64,000 nucleotides of DNA, from assembly GCA_012932295.1 (NCBI GenBank), contig JAAONU010000016.1, forward strand, positions 46,345,241 through 46,409,240, in the 5' to 3' direction. The notes under the pieces were generated by a model. It was given only the letters and a program-made list of their open reading frames with translations, ran no database searches and was not told the DNA's origin. Positions within the stretch are counted from its first letter, which is position 1, and each line of letters opens with the position of its first letter. The position numbers were made by a program, and so were the translations under genes. This document shows positions 12,029 through 24,734 of this stretch, one piece after another. The stretch comes from Cyclina sinensis (lineage: Eukaryota > Mollusca > Bivalvia > Venerida > Veneridae).

Positions 12029-15000
12029 TTCATGAATAAGGCTGTAAAATGATACATTTTTACCCTACTTTATGATGTCTTAACTTGAGCATCTTTAAGC
12101 TGACATAAAATCTGACCGCATTTCTAGAATTCGAACTATTGCTGAGAATAAATATTTATTCTTAAGGTTTTACGTCGACACGGTTATATTTAGAATGCCG
12201 GTGTAAGACGAAAACCAAATAGTTCAGCTATTTGTCAGATTTCTATGGTTTCTTTATTGATTACACACGAGACAAACATGAAAATCCAACATGAAAAGAA
12301 ATTCGTCTTCTTGGTTAACTAGGCCTAAGCTAAAATGTTCGTCAAACTTTTTTTCAGATTATACATGCGATTTTGATTAAACTGTTAGAATAGTTTTAAT
12401 AAATATTATTTACATCATATTCCATTGCGTTTCTTTGCGTCGTCGACCTGTGACTGATAGCGTCGCCCTCCAGAAATATTTCCTTTGAGACAGACCAGTT
12501 TCCCTTGCGTGCCAAGTAAAACAGATGCGCATGTGTAAAATATATGTGTAGATCTGTTTCATGATAAGTTTCGGCTGCACATTCTGCAACAAATAACAGA
12601 ATATGCTGTCTCGGGTATTAAAGCACTCGGTTAGCGTTTGCAATTTGGATAACAGATATAGATTACTTTCTCTCTCCATGGTGAGGAAAAATGAATGAAT
12701 TCAGGGGAAATATAGAAATATACAAGACATGCAAATAAAGAGCAGTTAAACGTGAAACTAAATAAAAATATCAGTAGGAAGATTAAGAACAGAAAATTAA
12801 GAAAGACCAATGTTTTCCTGCTATTCCATGAATTTGCCAATGATTTTCTCTTTCTCCGTACAGCCATGTTCAAGACTTAATATTCATTTATTAACAGTGA
12901 ACCCACTTTCTAACCGTTTTTGGAAATCATTTCAAAATACACAAGGTAAAATAAGAAAGATAGAGGCTCAATTTCATTATCACATAGCATTTAACAAATA
13001 CAGACTGCTTTCCTGGTTATTTTCAGCTTTGGCTTTTCTCCATAACCTTGAAAAAGAGAGCAGGAGAGAAATATAGAGATGTGGTACTAACTAGTGTTGT
13101 AAAAAAATGCTTTGGAATTCTGAACGTGAGTCTTGTGAATTTTAACAAATAACATTAGTAGATACTGTTCACTTTGAAGTAGATTGTCTTACATTATTCT
13201 TGATAATCCAAAACAAATGCTACGCGATGAACATAAAGACCCTATTGACAATATTGTACTGTCTAAAATAAAAACAGCATATTGCTCTAAATAAGTTTAA
13301 ATGATTATATTACTTGAAATCAATTTATTTAATATTGTCTGACCGCGTCTGTTAAAATTATTCAAACTGCAAATGAATCAGTCTTTATAAGAATTTAAAA
13401 CAAAATAGTCTAAGAATGTATTTAAGACTACAAAGTAAGGCTTCCTTTCTCGACTACATAAAACGATTCGTCTTTTCTTCTAAATTGCATGTGTTTATTA
13501 GACTGCGGGACGCCCACCTAAAGTGTTGCAATAACGTGGTCCAGAAAATTACAATGCTTACAATAGTGTCCGACCTTATTTACAATACGGGCCATGTAAA
13601 ACCGTTTCTAAACTACAAATGTATAAGAAGATTCTCGGTTTCTTGCCAAGGATGTATGCCAACTGTTTGTTTTCTTCTTTTTATATTTCATGGACAATTA
13701 AGCTCCGAATATTTCACGGTCAGGTCAGCTTGTTAAAGATCTCAAGTCCTAGAATATCTACCAATTATACAAAGTTACATGTTAACTGCAAACAGACAAC
13801 GAACGTTGTTTCTGCTTGCTTTACACAGTAAACTGGATGTTGAAAACAGGTAACATACCCAGAGAATGTAGAAAAACTGCTAATCTTCATATCCAATTTT
13901 CATCCCTTGGGCCTTCTTCGCTTAGGAAATCAAAAACCGTAGGGATTAGAATCAAACAAAATCTTTTTCCCAGGTTACGGTCACATGGTGCACAATAGGC
14001 CGTTTTGAATATCGTGCAATTTAAAAGTCCTTCATGCCCACAGCCGGTGGCGCTAAGCATTGATTTTATGTCGTGTCTAAAAACATTTCTGTTTATAGAA
14101 ATGTTGATCACTAACTTAACAATTGCTTGTGTTTAACCAGAAAAACTTACCTTTACACTCGAAATCTTATAAATTTGTGACCGACACCTTGGAAGGAGTT
14201 TCGGTCGAGGATTTTAAAGTGCTAGGTTTTCAACTTTTTTATCAGCAATTTTCAAGAGTTACCAGGTGGACTCTGAAGCTTGGTAAACCTGTCTTTCTTT
14301 CACTCCCACCGCACCTATCCCAACGTATGTCAATAATGTCTATGTATAAACATTTTCAGTATCAGAAGAAGAAAACTGTTTAACACATAATTCTTAAAAC
14401 TAACACCTGAGGTAGTTGTGAAATATGAGTCTGCATTACTTCAGCATAAAACTTTGAATTACTTTTGACTGCTACCAACATTATGAGATAGATGAAGAAC
14501 AGATCATAACACCTGAGTGTTTCTTGAAGCTTGTTCGACAAATTGCCTCATATGTACGTTCTTTTTATGTTATTACACCGAGGCTTCTGATTCATATGTG
14601 CAAACATTACAGTTATACATGAAAATGGTTAAAAAAGAATGTCTTCAGATCAATTCTGTAGAACCGATAGGAAACAAGTTTTACCCTATAACATTGAGCC
14701 ACATTCTAAAATTATTAAAGAAACATTCTAGAGATTAAAAAGGTCTTGTAGAAAACATAACATGACAATGATTGCACGTGTTTCATCGTAGTTTGCAATG
14801 TTTCTTTCATTATAATATTTTATTTATAACAAAATCAAAAAAAAAGGACTTGGTAGTCTTTTCAGTTAGTGATTTGGCTTTTTCCCAAAACATTTATACC
14901 TAGATGTTCGGTTTCTCAGCGAGTGACTTTGAAAGATCTATTCTGAGCATAAAACTACCTATCTTCTTTCGCAAATAGCATTCCAAAGCTGATCAAGTAG

Positions 15001-18000
15001 GCTTAATTTTCCGCTTATTTTCAATCATTCTTGAAGGAAAATAGAACATCATTATTTTTTATAAACTATATTTTATGTATATATCGCCTACTTTTAGATC
15101 AAATAACACAAAGAAACAAAAACAGACTAGTTATAGTAGATAGAGTAAAATATTTATATGTGATTTGCAATCTTAATAAGGGATAATCTGATCACAGTTT
15201 TAATTGTTTATGTTATCTTCTCTACGGTAAAAGATTGTATCACATCATATCCCAGCGGTATGTTGGGATATTTTATTCATAGTTTAAACCACACAGATTT
15301 CCAAGTATATCGAAAGAATAGACTACTGTTATTAATATATGTTAGATTCGAATCTTTAGGTTAGGACTGCTGAGTAAGCCAGTTTTATTGTTACAATATT
15401 TTGCTCGTAACTTTGACAACAATGAAGGAAGTGCTGTCTCCGATCTTTGAAATAACTGACTGATATTTCAGGAATCTCTTATTAATACAGTTATTGACAA
15501 ACGTTTTTTTTTCGAAATACATATACAGTTTTGACCTCTTCATAGTTGCACACATGTAAATTGGTGTTTAGATTTCATCCAAGAATTATGTATCTATCAC
15601 AATAAAACTTCATGCTGCTGTTGTTAACTTTAATATGAAGTTTGTGCAGGTGTGTGTTTATTAACTGAAACATGAATTTTACAACGCCCCATTAATTTCA
15701 AAAACTCTAGAATGCATATTTCGGATTTTAACTGATCAAATACAATACTGTAACACATTTGTTGCATCACACGAGATTTCGTTTATCAACTTGCGAAAAT
15801 ATTTGATGTATGGAACTTTAGAACATTACCTTTGGCTTAAAACCAAATAATAAAGAGAAACATACAATTATTTCGATGGCATTTAAATTGATAGCTTACT
15901 TCAGACTTTCCTTTATACAACATAAAAGATTTAGTTAGGCTTTAACGAAATGATGAATCTAGGTACAATTTTATACTCCAAACACACAGAGTTCTCTCAC
16001 GAACTTGTTGCTGTCAAGAAGAGAAGAAATAAGGGATTTATTCACTTCGAATTAAATATTCTTGTCCTTTCATCTTTCAATAAATTGAACATGACAGCTA
16101 GGATGTGGATGATTTGTTTCAATGATGAGTATCTGATGTTAAGCTCATTTCAACATCATAAAAACATTATGGCACGAATCTTGCTAGAAGACTGCATGAT
16201 ATCGTCAGGGTGGTGGAAAACATGAATCTGCACTTAGAGATCATGTCATAACTGATTTGTTAAAGATATTAGCACATGAGGCATTTGTTTCATCTTTTGC
16301 TCATATATTTTTCCTACATAAATATAAAAACTGTTACAACATTCTATGGGGACATATACCTTCGTTGTAGATATTTTTAAGAATTTTTAAGTTACCATTA
16401 CAATAAATCTTCAGTCTGCTGACAATAATGTGTTATCGTCTTTTAGCATCAAAGAAGATTGCAAAATATTTCGTAAGGATATATTTGGCATGTCATTTTA
16501 AAAATTCACGTGTTTTTTATCATACGCATTGAACTTTGTGTACTAGTAAAAGCAAGTGAAGCTATAAAAAGTCTGACTGATTTTTTTATCTAGTTTATTC
16601 CGTGGTAAAAGTGAAAACTTCTATAAAGTTTTTAATTCAGACATGCTAAATTTAGATATCTGCATTTAAAGCAAACTCATTTTAAGAAGACCTTTAAGAC
16701 AAATGATTTAAAAGTGTTCTATGGCTTCTCTATTCATCACACGAAAGGAAATTACGAAAACAGAGGACCGGAATGAGAAACAAAACGCCTTTTTATTGTT
16801 CAATTTGGCCATGTAGGCGTTTACTTGGAAACCCAGCAGAGATTTTGATTAAATATTTGATAAAACTTTCAAGGCGTTTGAAGTGTTTCGATAAATATAT
16901 ATATATATCTTTTTTTTTTACTTTTCGCACAATTTTATACATTTTTGCCTGTGGCAGATAAGAAATTGAATGTCAGTATCCTTGACTTATTTCCTGCAAA
17001 GTACAACGCGTAAGTCATCCCAAAATATCTATGAGAGAGAGGTTCAAAGGTGGAATAGAAGAGATTAATTCCATTCGTAGACTCGCTGTTTTTATGAATA
17101 GGTTTAAGTAAGAAATTAAAGAACTTAATACAGTAATATGTCCTTGTCTAGAAAACGGGATAACAAAATAACACATACTAATGCTTGGAACTCATTTATA
17201 TGTGCAGAGTTCTCTGTACAATGACCCTCTTTGTATGTTTAAAAATTAAGAATATTTGAAAAAAAAAACTTTTTTATAATTATAATGCGTCAAAACTTTA
17301 ACAAAATTTAGCATGGAATTTGAAGAGTCGGTCGGTCCGTTCAATTCAACTTACGTCCCTGAATATTTTTTTGTTATTTTTGTTGTATTGAATTAAATGT
17401 ATTTCATATTCCTTTTCAGTTCGGACCAGAAACAATTTTTTTCAACACATTTTCTTTTCCTTCTTCAAAGTTCAGGTATTGAGGAAAACGTGCAACTTCT
17501 CCGTAGGCACGAAAACAACATGATATGTGTATACATGTTTGTGTAGATCAAAGCCATACTATTGTTGCATGCCAAATGTTATTTTTCTACTCCCTACTTT
17601 TCACAGACAATTAAGTCCTGAATTGTCAGTAATCCAGTGAAGGATCGCGAGCTTGAAATGTCTGTCTGACATACAAAATAAAACATATATTCTTAGAAAT
17701 TTTATAGCGCCGATGTTATTTACTGGGTTACATCGAAAGTTTAACAAACAGAAAACAAACAGCATGTGAAAATAAACTTAACATTTAAACTCTCAGAGAG
17801 CTTATGTAAGATGTGATTTTCGGTTCCACAATGGCTTAAGTCATCTAGTGGTCAATGTATTTACAAAAACATATCTTAGGGTTACGAAGGGAAAACATTC
17901 ATTATTTTAATAATACATTATAAGAAAAACAAATGGTGAACAAATAGTGCTGGTATAAACAGTATAATTAGTAACATTTAAATCATGAATAAATCCTTCC

Positions 18001-20265
18001 CCAGTTAAAATATTTCACGGTGCTAAAAACGCAACTTGTAGGGCAGAAATGACTGTGTTGTATAAAAAGATATATATCTTGACATTAAGTATGGTATTTG
18101 TAAAAACAGTCAGTAACATTCATGAGTAAAATAACTCACTTAAGTTTTATACCGTAACAAGGACATATGTGGTTTAGCAGTCATATGTTCATTAATATTA
18201 ATTGTTTACACCAGGACCTGTGTTTATATATTTAGGTACATAGTTTTTTTATCCTTCTGTACTGTTACACTTTGAACGTTCTACACGTTCCGAACAAACC
18301 CTTCACATTCTGTTTCACACTTAATGAGTTATTGACTAGAAACCAGATCTGTTTAATTATGTAACAAACATGCATTTTATGGTAATTTTATGTAGAAACA
18401 ATGCAGTAATACTATTATTCTAAGACTATTATTGTTTTGTAAGGGTATTTCTAATTACCTTACTTAGATAGTTATTACCCAGGTGTTTATTATACAAAAA
18501 AGTATGACTATTGTGTTACATGCCGGGCATTCTCAAGGTGCAAACTGCATGTTTTGCAACTTTATATCCATATTGAAAATTGCAAGGAGTACATTTTACA
18601 AAAGATAAAAGCTAAAACATTATCCGTAAAACTTGTATTTATGAAACATGATAATGTCTGCCTGTCGCTCTCGTCTATGATTTAATTGATAAATTCACTG
18701 ATTTTTTTTATTTATTTGTCATTTTCTGACAATGTCTTTAATAAACTAATAGCTTTGTATACTGACAAACCGGATCAGACGTCTGAAACTACTATATCAG
18801 GCACATTAATCTCGTACAATCTCGCACCAGCGAGAATGTATGAGACCATTTTCTTGTTTCAGTGACTGGTCAGGATATCTTATTCATTTGATTTCTTTAT
18901 TTTTTTTAATAAACTAAAAGCATTTCCATAGCGTTACTACTAGTTGATTCAACATTTATCAGTATATTTATGATTTTCTGTCTTCTAAGAACAGACGCAA
19001 AAATAACAAGTAAGAATATGGATGATAATTACTATTTTTCTATGTAAATGTTGTCAAATTAAAACATGCGATTTTATGACATATAGTGTACGCATGAATT
19101 CAATGATAGCATAAAAAGAGAAATAGAGTAAGCAGTACTTACTTTAGAGAAGATCTGTCCCCTTGCCTTATATGCTCCAGTTAGAAGTCCATGTTTCGCA
19201 CTAATTTCTGATCCAAATTATTAAACACTGTGTCAGTACATGTATTTGTTTTGCATGGTATGTGAATACAATCCAGGTATATTAAGTCCAAAGACGGAAA
19301 CTAATACTTGTGTTTACCGACTTGTATGTAAACATGTGCATCGAATTACAAACTAAGTTATTTCCGCCACTTTCGTTTTTAGAGTAATTATGTTATAAAT
19401 AGAGACAGATACTTTTTCCTCTTTTTTCTTCTTTTCTTTCTTTTCTTTTTTTTTTTCTTTTTTTTTGTCAACTATTACTATTATTTGCGTTATGGTTCTT
19501 TACTTATTTTTTTTAAACAACTGTCGTAAATTTTCCATTGAACAAGATTTGCCCGATTTTATTTCCGAAAAGTTGCAAAAAAATAATCTTATTTTCGGTT
19601 TTAAGCGTCTTGTATAATATCAAATCTCCTTATAAATTGTTTATTTTTTCCGCTCGGATATGTGCACATAAATAAATAAAATCCAGAGGATTCCAAGATA
19701 GAAGCTTAAAAGTGGCTTCCAAGTTTGTGTATTCACGCTTAACAAAAGCTCAGGTAAACACAAATAAACCAGAGTTATCTGTCTGATAATCTTCTAACAG
19801 TATACAATTGATCGCTACTCGCGGTGGCAACCATAGAAGCTGTAGCAGTGAACATCAAATATACGTTTCTAGAATGTACAAAACTATTTGGCACCAACTT
19901 GCTAGAGAAAAAGATAAGATTCTTCTTGCTTCTGTTCCGACCATCTTAATGCCAATAGGGATAAAAATGATGAGTATTGCTGGAGAAACCACTTTCCCTT
20001 CCGTCAGACCGATTCAAACAGTAATAAATCATATATGTTCCCACCTATTAGTACAAGAAATATATATCTATGTAGTAATTTTTCCTACGCGCGGCTGTAC
20101 AATCAGTGCGACTTTTGAAGGAAGAAAATATGTAATTTAATCAAAACTTTTACTTTGTGTGCATAATAATTCAAAATACAGTTACATTTAAAATAATGTG
20201 GAAACGCATTTGAACCTTCTCTACCCCTGCCCTCAATATATATATAATTTGGCATAATAATTTTA
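12029..20265. other. long non-coding stretch, no supported gene
   Basis: About 8 kb of AT-rich sequence. Features seen are only simple repeats: (AT)n at about 16893-16908 and a polypyrimidine block at 19418-19468. Short frames (for example 13416-13736, 15950-16225, 19808-20140) lack recognisable domains, splice borders or codon bias. It could be intron or intergenic. Confidence 0.4.
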
Positions 20266-20267
20266 TA

Positions 20268-20785
20268 ACAGTGATTGCATTATTAACAACACTGTGTTTC
20301 AATAGAACAAGAACGCATAATCTTTAATAACATCGTGTTTTGAATAGACCAAGATACATTTTCACTTATGATCTGTTTAAAAAAAAACAAGATTACATTA
20401 TCACTAACATTGTTTTTTTAAAGAGAACAAGATCGCACCATTTTTAATTACATTGTGTCTTGAATAAAACGAGATCGCATCGTCTTTAATAACACTGTGT
20501 TTTAAATAGAACAAAATCGCATTATCTTAAATTGCATCGTGTTTTCAATAGATCAAGATGGCATAATCAATTCACCGGGTTTTAAATAGAACAACATCGC
20601 GTTGTCTTTAATAACATTGTATTTAAAAACACCAAGATCGAATTATCACTCACACTGTGTTTTAAATAGACCAAGACCGCATTGTCTTTAATAACATTGT
20701 ATTTTAAATAGAAAAAGATCGCATTAACTTTGATAACAGTATGTTAAACAAGAATACATTATCTTTAATGACCAAGATCTGATTA
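20268..20785. repeat. minisatellite, about 50 bp x 10
   Basis: A unit of about 50 bp of the form CTTTAATAACATTGTGTTTTAAATAGAACAAGATCGCATTAT recurs roughly ten times, strongly diverged between copies. Nearly every copy keeps AATAGAACAAGATCGCAT followed by TCTTTAATAACA. Confidence 0.8.
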
Positions 20786-21279
20786 TTTAGTGATAGATTC
20801 GATGATGAATATATATTTATAGAAACAATGCTTCAGAGATGAACTTTTAACAGTGTACGATAGATATATCGTTAATATTTTTACATATCTCAGTTTGAAA
20901 GGACCATAGTGGCTTCTATTCATTAACCTATGTACGACAGCTTGAAACAAGAAGAAAATAATAAAAAAAATAGTTAGAAATAAAAGATACATAAGTGTTG
21001 CCTTGAAAAAAAGGTTTCAGAATCTAACGCCTTGTGATTTCAAACCAAAAGATATATAACGCATTTTACTGTATACGTCTGTATAGATCATGCGATCCTC
21101 GGAACAGTAGTCAGTGATAACCTTAGGGGCTAAGATTAAATAATACTGACAAACGTTCACACGACAATTTTGCACGCCAATTTCCAAAACCTTAAGCTTT
21201 CTGGTTTTATACAAATGGATATGCAGACGTTTTCCCTTGATGTGCGCCTATTTAAATTGTGTGTCAATCTGGACAGAGC

Positions 21280-21955
21280 CAACAATTTCTTCAGGGCCAA
21301 GGAATCAGCAAACTTGAATAACGTTCACTGGGACAATGTTATTCACAAATTTCAGAACTTTATACTTTGTTGTTTCATACACGAGTTTTTCCAATGCAAG
21401 TCTATATGAATCTATACTGAGACCCGGAGCAGGGTCATTTAAGACCACATGGGGGAAGTTTGAACAAGTTTTTGTAGATGTTCTTGACAGTGCATCAGAT
21501 CAATCTTTTAAGCCTTGTAATTTCAGACCTGAAGATCTTTCAAGATGTCCCCTGTATAAGTTTGTGCAGAATACTGTCCTCACGTAGTGGAGACAGTCTA
21601 GAATCAAGGGGCATCTTTGATAAGTCTTGGTAGTGGTCCAAATACTAGCAGTACTTTATAACGATTTCAAAACTCTGGGTCTTGTAATTTCAGATAAGAT
21701 TTTTTTTAAAAAATTCCCGGAGTAAATCAGTACATAAAAGATGAGACCCCTCGAAAGACGCCAATAGTCATCCAAGGTTAAAAACTGTGAGAATCTTGTT
21801 AAAGGTATACTAGATAGAAATATCGACCAAATTACAGGATCCTGTCTGTTGTGATTTCAGAAAGAGAAATATTAATATTTTAGTTTTATATATTTTACTT
21901 GTCAAACACGTGATCTGTCGGAAAAGGCCAATAATGAGCCAGGGTCGTGACTGCC
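21280..21955. repeat. diverged tandem repeat, about 170 bp x 4
   Basis: The phrase ending AATTTCAG plus a following AGATCTTT-like stretch recurs at about 21348, 21519, 21690 and 21857, so the period is near 170 bp. Other shared words are TTTGAACAAG and TTGTAATTTCAG. The composition matches the core-repeat type seen again at 39.97-40.47 kb, so it is probably the internal array of a Helitron-like element whose ends have decayed. Confidence 0.55.
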
Positions 21956-22979
21956 TTATATTTAAGAAACCAGCTAGACAAAGCTAAAAATTTATTTGCA
22001 GCCATCTAGGCCCTCTTTTAAATAGAAACGAAACATTCCTGCCTTGCCTGGTTTTGTCAGATTCCACCCATTGTTATCGGTTGCAAATATGACGAATAAC
22101 GACCGAGGCACGTACAACAACAGACGACGTACAGAGACCGATGACAAAAGCTCAATATGAATACCTCGTGCTTAGGTGAGCTAAACTGAGAGTCCCGGAG
22201 CAGAGGCAATAATGAACCAAGGGACATCATTATAGAAAACACCCTAGAGGTCTGCTATACGATGCTACAAATAAAACACAAACACTTGTCTGTTGTATTG
22301 ACCGATATATCTCTATGTAAAACAACCGATACCCTCGATTTTAGTCAGAACTTTCCCTGGCAGGAGCATGGGATCATGACTAATGCCATTGCTATCTTTT
22401 AAGCAATTCTCTTAGAGCAAGGAACATCCCTACTTCTACTCAGGTGTATAGATTTAGTTTTAAATGATGCTGAAGACGCATGATGCGCGAAAAAAAAGCC
22501 GTCACATTTAATTCTTTTGCATTTTTTGTTTAGCCGAGCTAAAAGAATCACGACAAATTGTTAAGAAAAGCATTCTGTAAAATGTATACCATTCTTTTTC
22601 TTTCAAAATCAATGTTATTTATCAATGTCGTGCACTTAATGTATAAATGTGGCAAACAACCTTTCAGTCATAAACTTTGTTTCACACCATTTTCTTCTCG
22701 AAGCTATTTCATAATGATAATTATTATGATAAATAATAAAATAATGATTTTGTTCTAATTTTCGTAAAACGAAATTAAAGATGATTTACAGCTTATATGA
22801 TAAATGAGTTGCATTCCACAATCAAAATTCCTGTTAACAACTTTTAACATATTTCTGACTTTAACAGATTATAAATAAAATTGCAATTTAATATAAGATC
22901 AATCAAAATCAAAATATACCAAACTGAAACGTTAAAGCATTGGTTTCATTCTCAGCGAGTTTTTCATTTTCTTTTACAG
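21956..22979. other. non-coding stretch before candidate terminal exon
   Basis: No recognised repeat. A pyrimidine-rich tract directly before 22980 (TTTTTCATTTTCTTTTACAG) looks like a strong splice acceptor. Confidence 0.4.
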
Positions 22980-23042
22980 GCCGATAAAGATAATGTGAAA
23001 AAAGCAACGACAAATGCTAGTCAAGATATTTCCAATAGCTAA
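22980..23042 (+). CDS. candidate terminal exon, unrecognised protein
   Basis: It follows an excellent acceptor (TTTTCTTTTACAG). Read in phase 0, the exon encodes about 20 residues beginning ADKDNVKKATTNAS and ending at a TAA (23040-23042). The two other phases hit stops quickly. The peptide is hydrophilic, rich in Lys, Asn, Ser and Thr, and unrecognised. A polyadenylation hexamer AATAAA lies at about 23228-23233, roughly 190 nt downstream, a sensible distance for a short 3' UTR. The upstream exon is unknown; the only other plus-strand candidate in the first 23 kb with good borders is at 996-1056, and linking them is speculative. Confidence 0.3.
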   Translation, partial: ADKDNVKKATTNASQDISNS

Positions 23043-23391
23043 CAACACCTAGGATGCATGATGTTTTTTATACCTGGCTTTTCTTGGGATAGTTAAGGGT
23101 ACGTAAAAGTAACAGTTCCATTAGCTGAAATATAGGCATATTATTATTTGTATAATTTCAAGTTTATAAACGGACAGGCATTGTCGTAAAAAGTTTCTGA
23201 ACATGTTCAGGCCGGTTACTTCTTTGCAATAAACAGTTAAGTGGTTTTCTTATGTAAATGTATCTTTTCCATGACAAATGATTCTTATGATACCTGTGTC
23301 TGGAGGTTTGACAGCTAAATACATTGAAGCTGAATGTCTTTTAAAGATTTTTTTATTAAACCTGAATGAAGAGATACCCCGTTTTTTCTGT
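23043..23391 (+). other. possible 3' UTR and flank
   Basis: AT-rich. AATAAA occurs near 23228. No repeat is recognised before block A1 starts near 23392. Confidence 0.3.
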
Positions 23392-24715
23392 CACTGAGAT
23401 GTATGTTGTTCAAGGGCATCTACTCCACACCTTATAACCGACTGCATATAATACAGTGTTTAAAGAAGAAAATGATGGAGTTTGCACAAACCTGCGCAAG
23501 TATCACAACATTATTATCCAATAATTGACCTTTATTTTGAGAACAAAATACATTAGAATGAAAACAGTGTCTACATATTAGCATATTAAATATCCATTTG
23601 TATGAAGAAATTTAATTTTAAACAAAACAGATAGTTAAAAATATATTTCGTTTCGTATGTTCTATTCCGTATCTCAATGCCAGACAAATATATCCTCAAA
23701 ATTAACAAAAGTGCAAAATTCTTGTATTGGTGACTAAGTGTAGCTTTTTGTTTTACTTAGTTAGCACGAAAGAACAATTTTTCCTACTTGCGTAGTTGAA
23801 AGGAGAACATCCCAAATGACCAGTTGTTTTCCGTTTTATTGTCAGTTTCTAAATTGTTTAAGTAAACATTAGTCATATATCAATTGAAGAATTATTTTTG
23901 CCAAGGTTTATATATATTATATATTATCACGAGCTCAAGTTCTACCAACCTGAACAGATATAGACCTAGAGATTAATTAAATGCCAATAAAATGTATTTA
24001 TAGTTCTTTTGGCACTCTTGCTCTGGAGAAACTTTATGACAAGTGATGGTTTATGAATCCAGAAGCAATCATGATGTATTTTATTGCTGCTATTTTTTAC
24101 TTTTATTCATTTTCTTTCAGATTCACGTGTTTATTTTCGTTTATTTATCTTGTCTTCGTTTTTCAATTGTTGAGATGGTGTCAAAGATACAAGTGAATGA
24201 CTTTGGCTTACATGACATAACTGTCAGTTTATATGGCGTCTGTTGAAATTTTTGACGGGCACAATCACGAATTGCAAGAATAATCAGATTGAAACTGAAA
24301 TATGAAACTCTATTCTTTTTTAATGTATTAATTTTGGACAACTAGCACCAAGTGTGGCTTTTAATTTCCCTGTAGTGTACTAGTTCCCGTTGAGCCATGT
24401 GTGCGTATGCCAAGACTGTAGAAATATTAGCAGTTATAGTTTTGTTGTTTAGTTTATACGAGTACTTTTTGTTGTTTAAGTGATAATACCGCCAATTAAC
24501 AAAAAATAACATTATCAGCTAATTTATGCAAATATTCGCACGAGTGCATAGACAACTTGCTAAAAAGAAAAGTTACCGTTTATATTTACTTATACTTTGA
24601 CTATGTCCGCGGATGTCAGTGAATATAAAACAATTACTTTTGTTTTCTGAAACCTCTCCACCATTGCTCAGATTAAGTCGGAAGATGCTTATTCGCATAC
24701 ATAAGTTTTTTTTGA
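23392..24715 (+). repeat. segmental duplication block A, copy 1
   Basis: Collinear over about 1.3 kb with 33347-34698 in direct orientation. Shared landmarks are CAAGGGCATC..ACTCCACACC, GACGGAGTTTGCACAAA (here GATGG), GTATTTATAGTTCTTTTGGCAC and TACATGACATAACTGTCAG. The copies differ by substitutions and small indels. Shorter relatives lie at about 41.0-41.25 kb and 43.95-44.48 kb. An ATG at 24074 opens a hydrophobic stretch (MYFIAAIF) that is kept in the second copy and partly in the third. Confidence 0.85.
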
Positions 24716-24734
24716 AAAATCATTTCAATTACAG

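Noticed and set aside
12410..13076. Overlapping 80-89 codon frames on both strands
   Set aside because: No domain, no codon bias, no splice context; within chance for this length of sequence.
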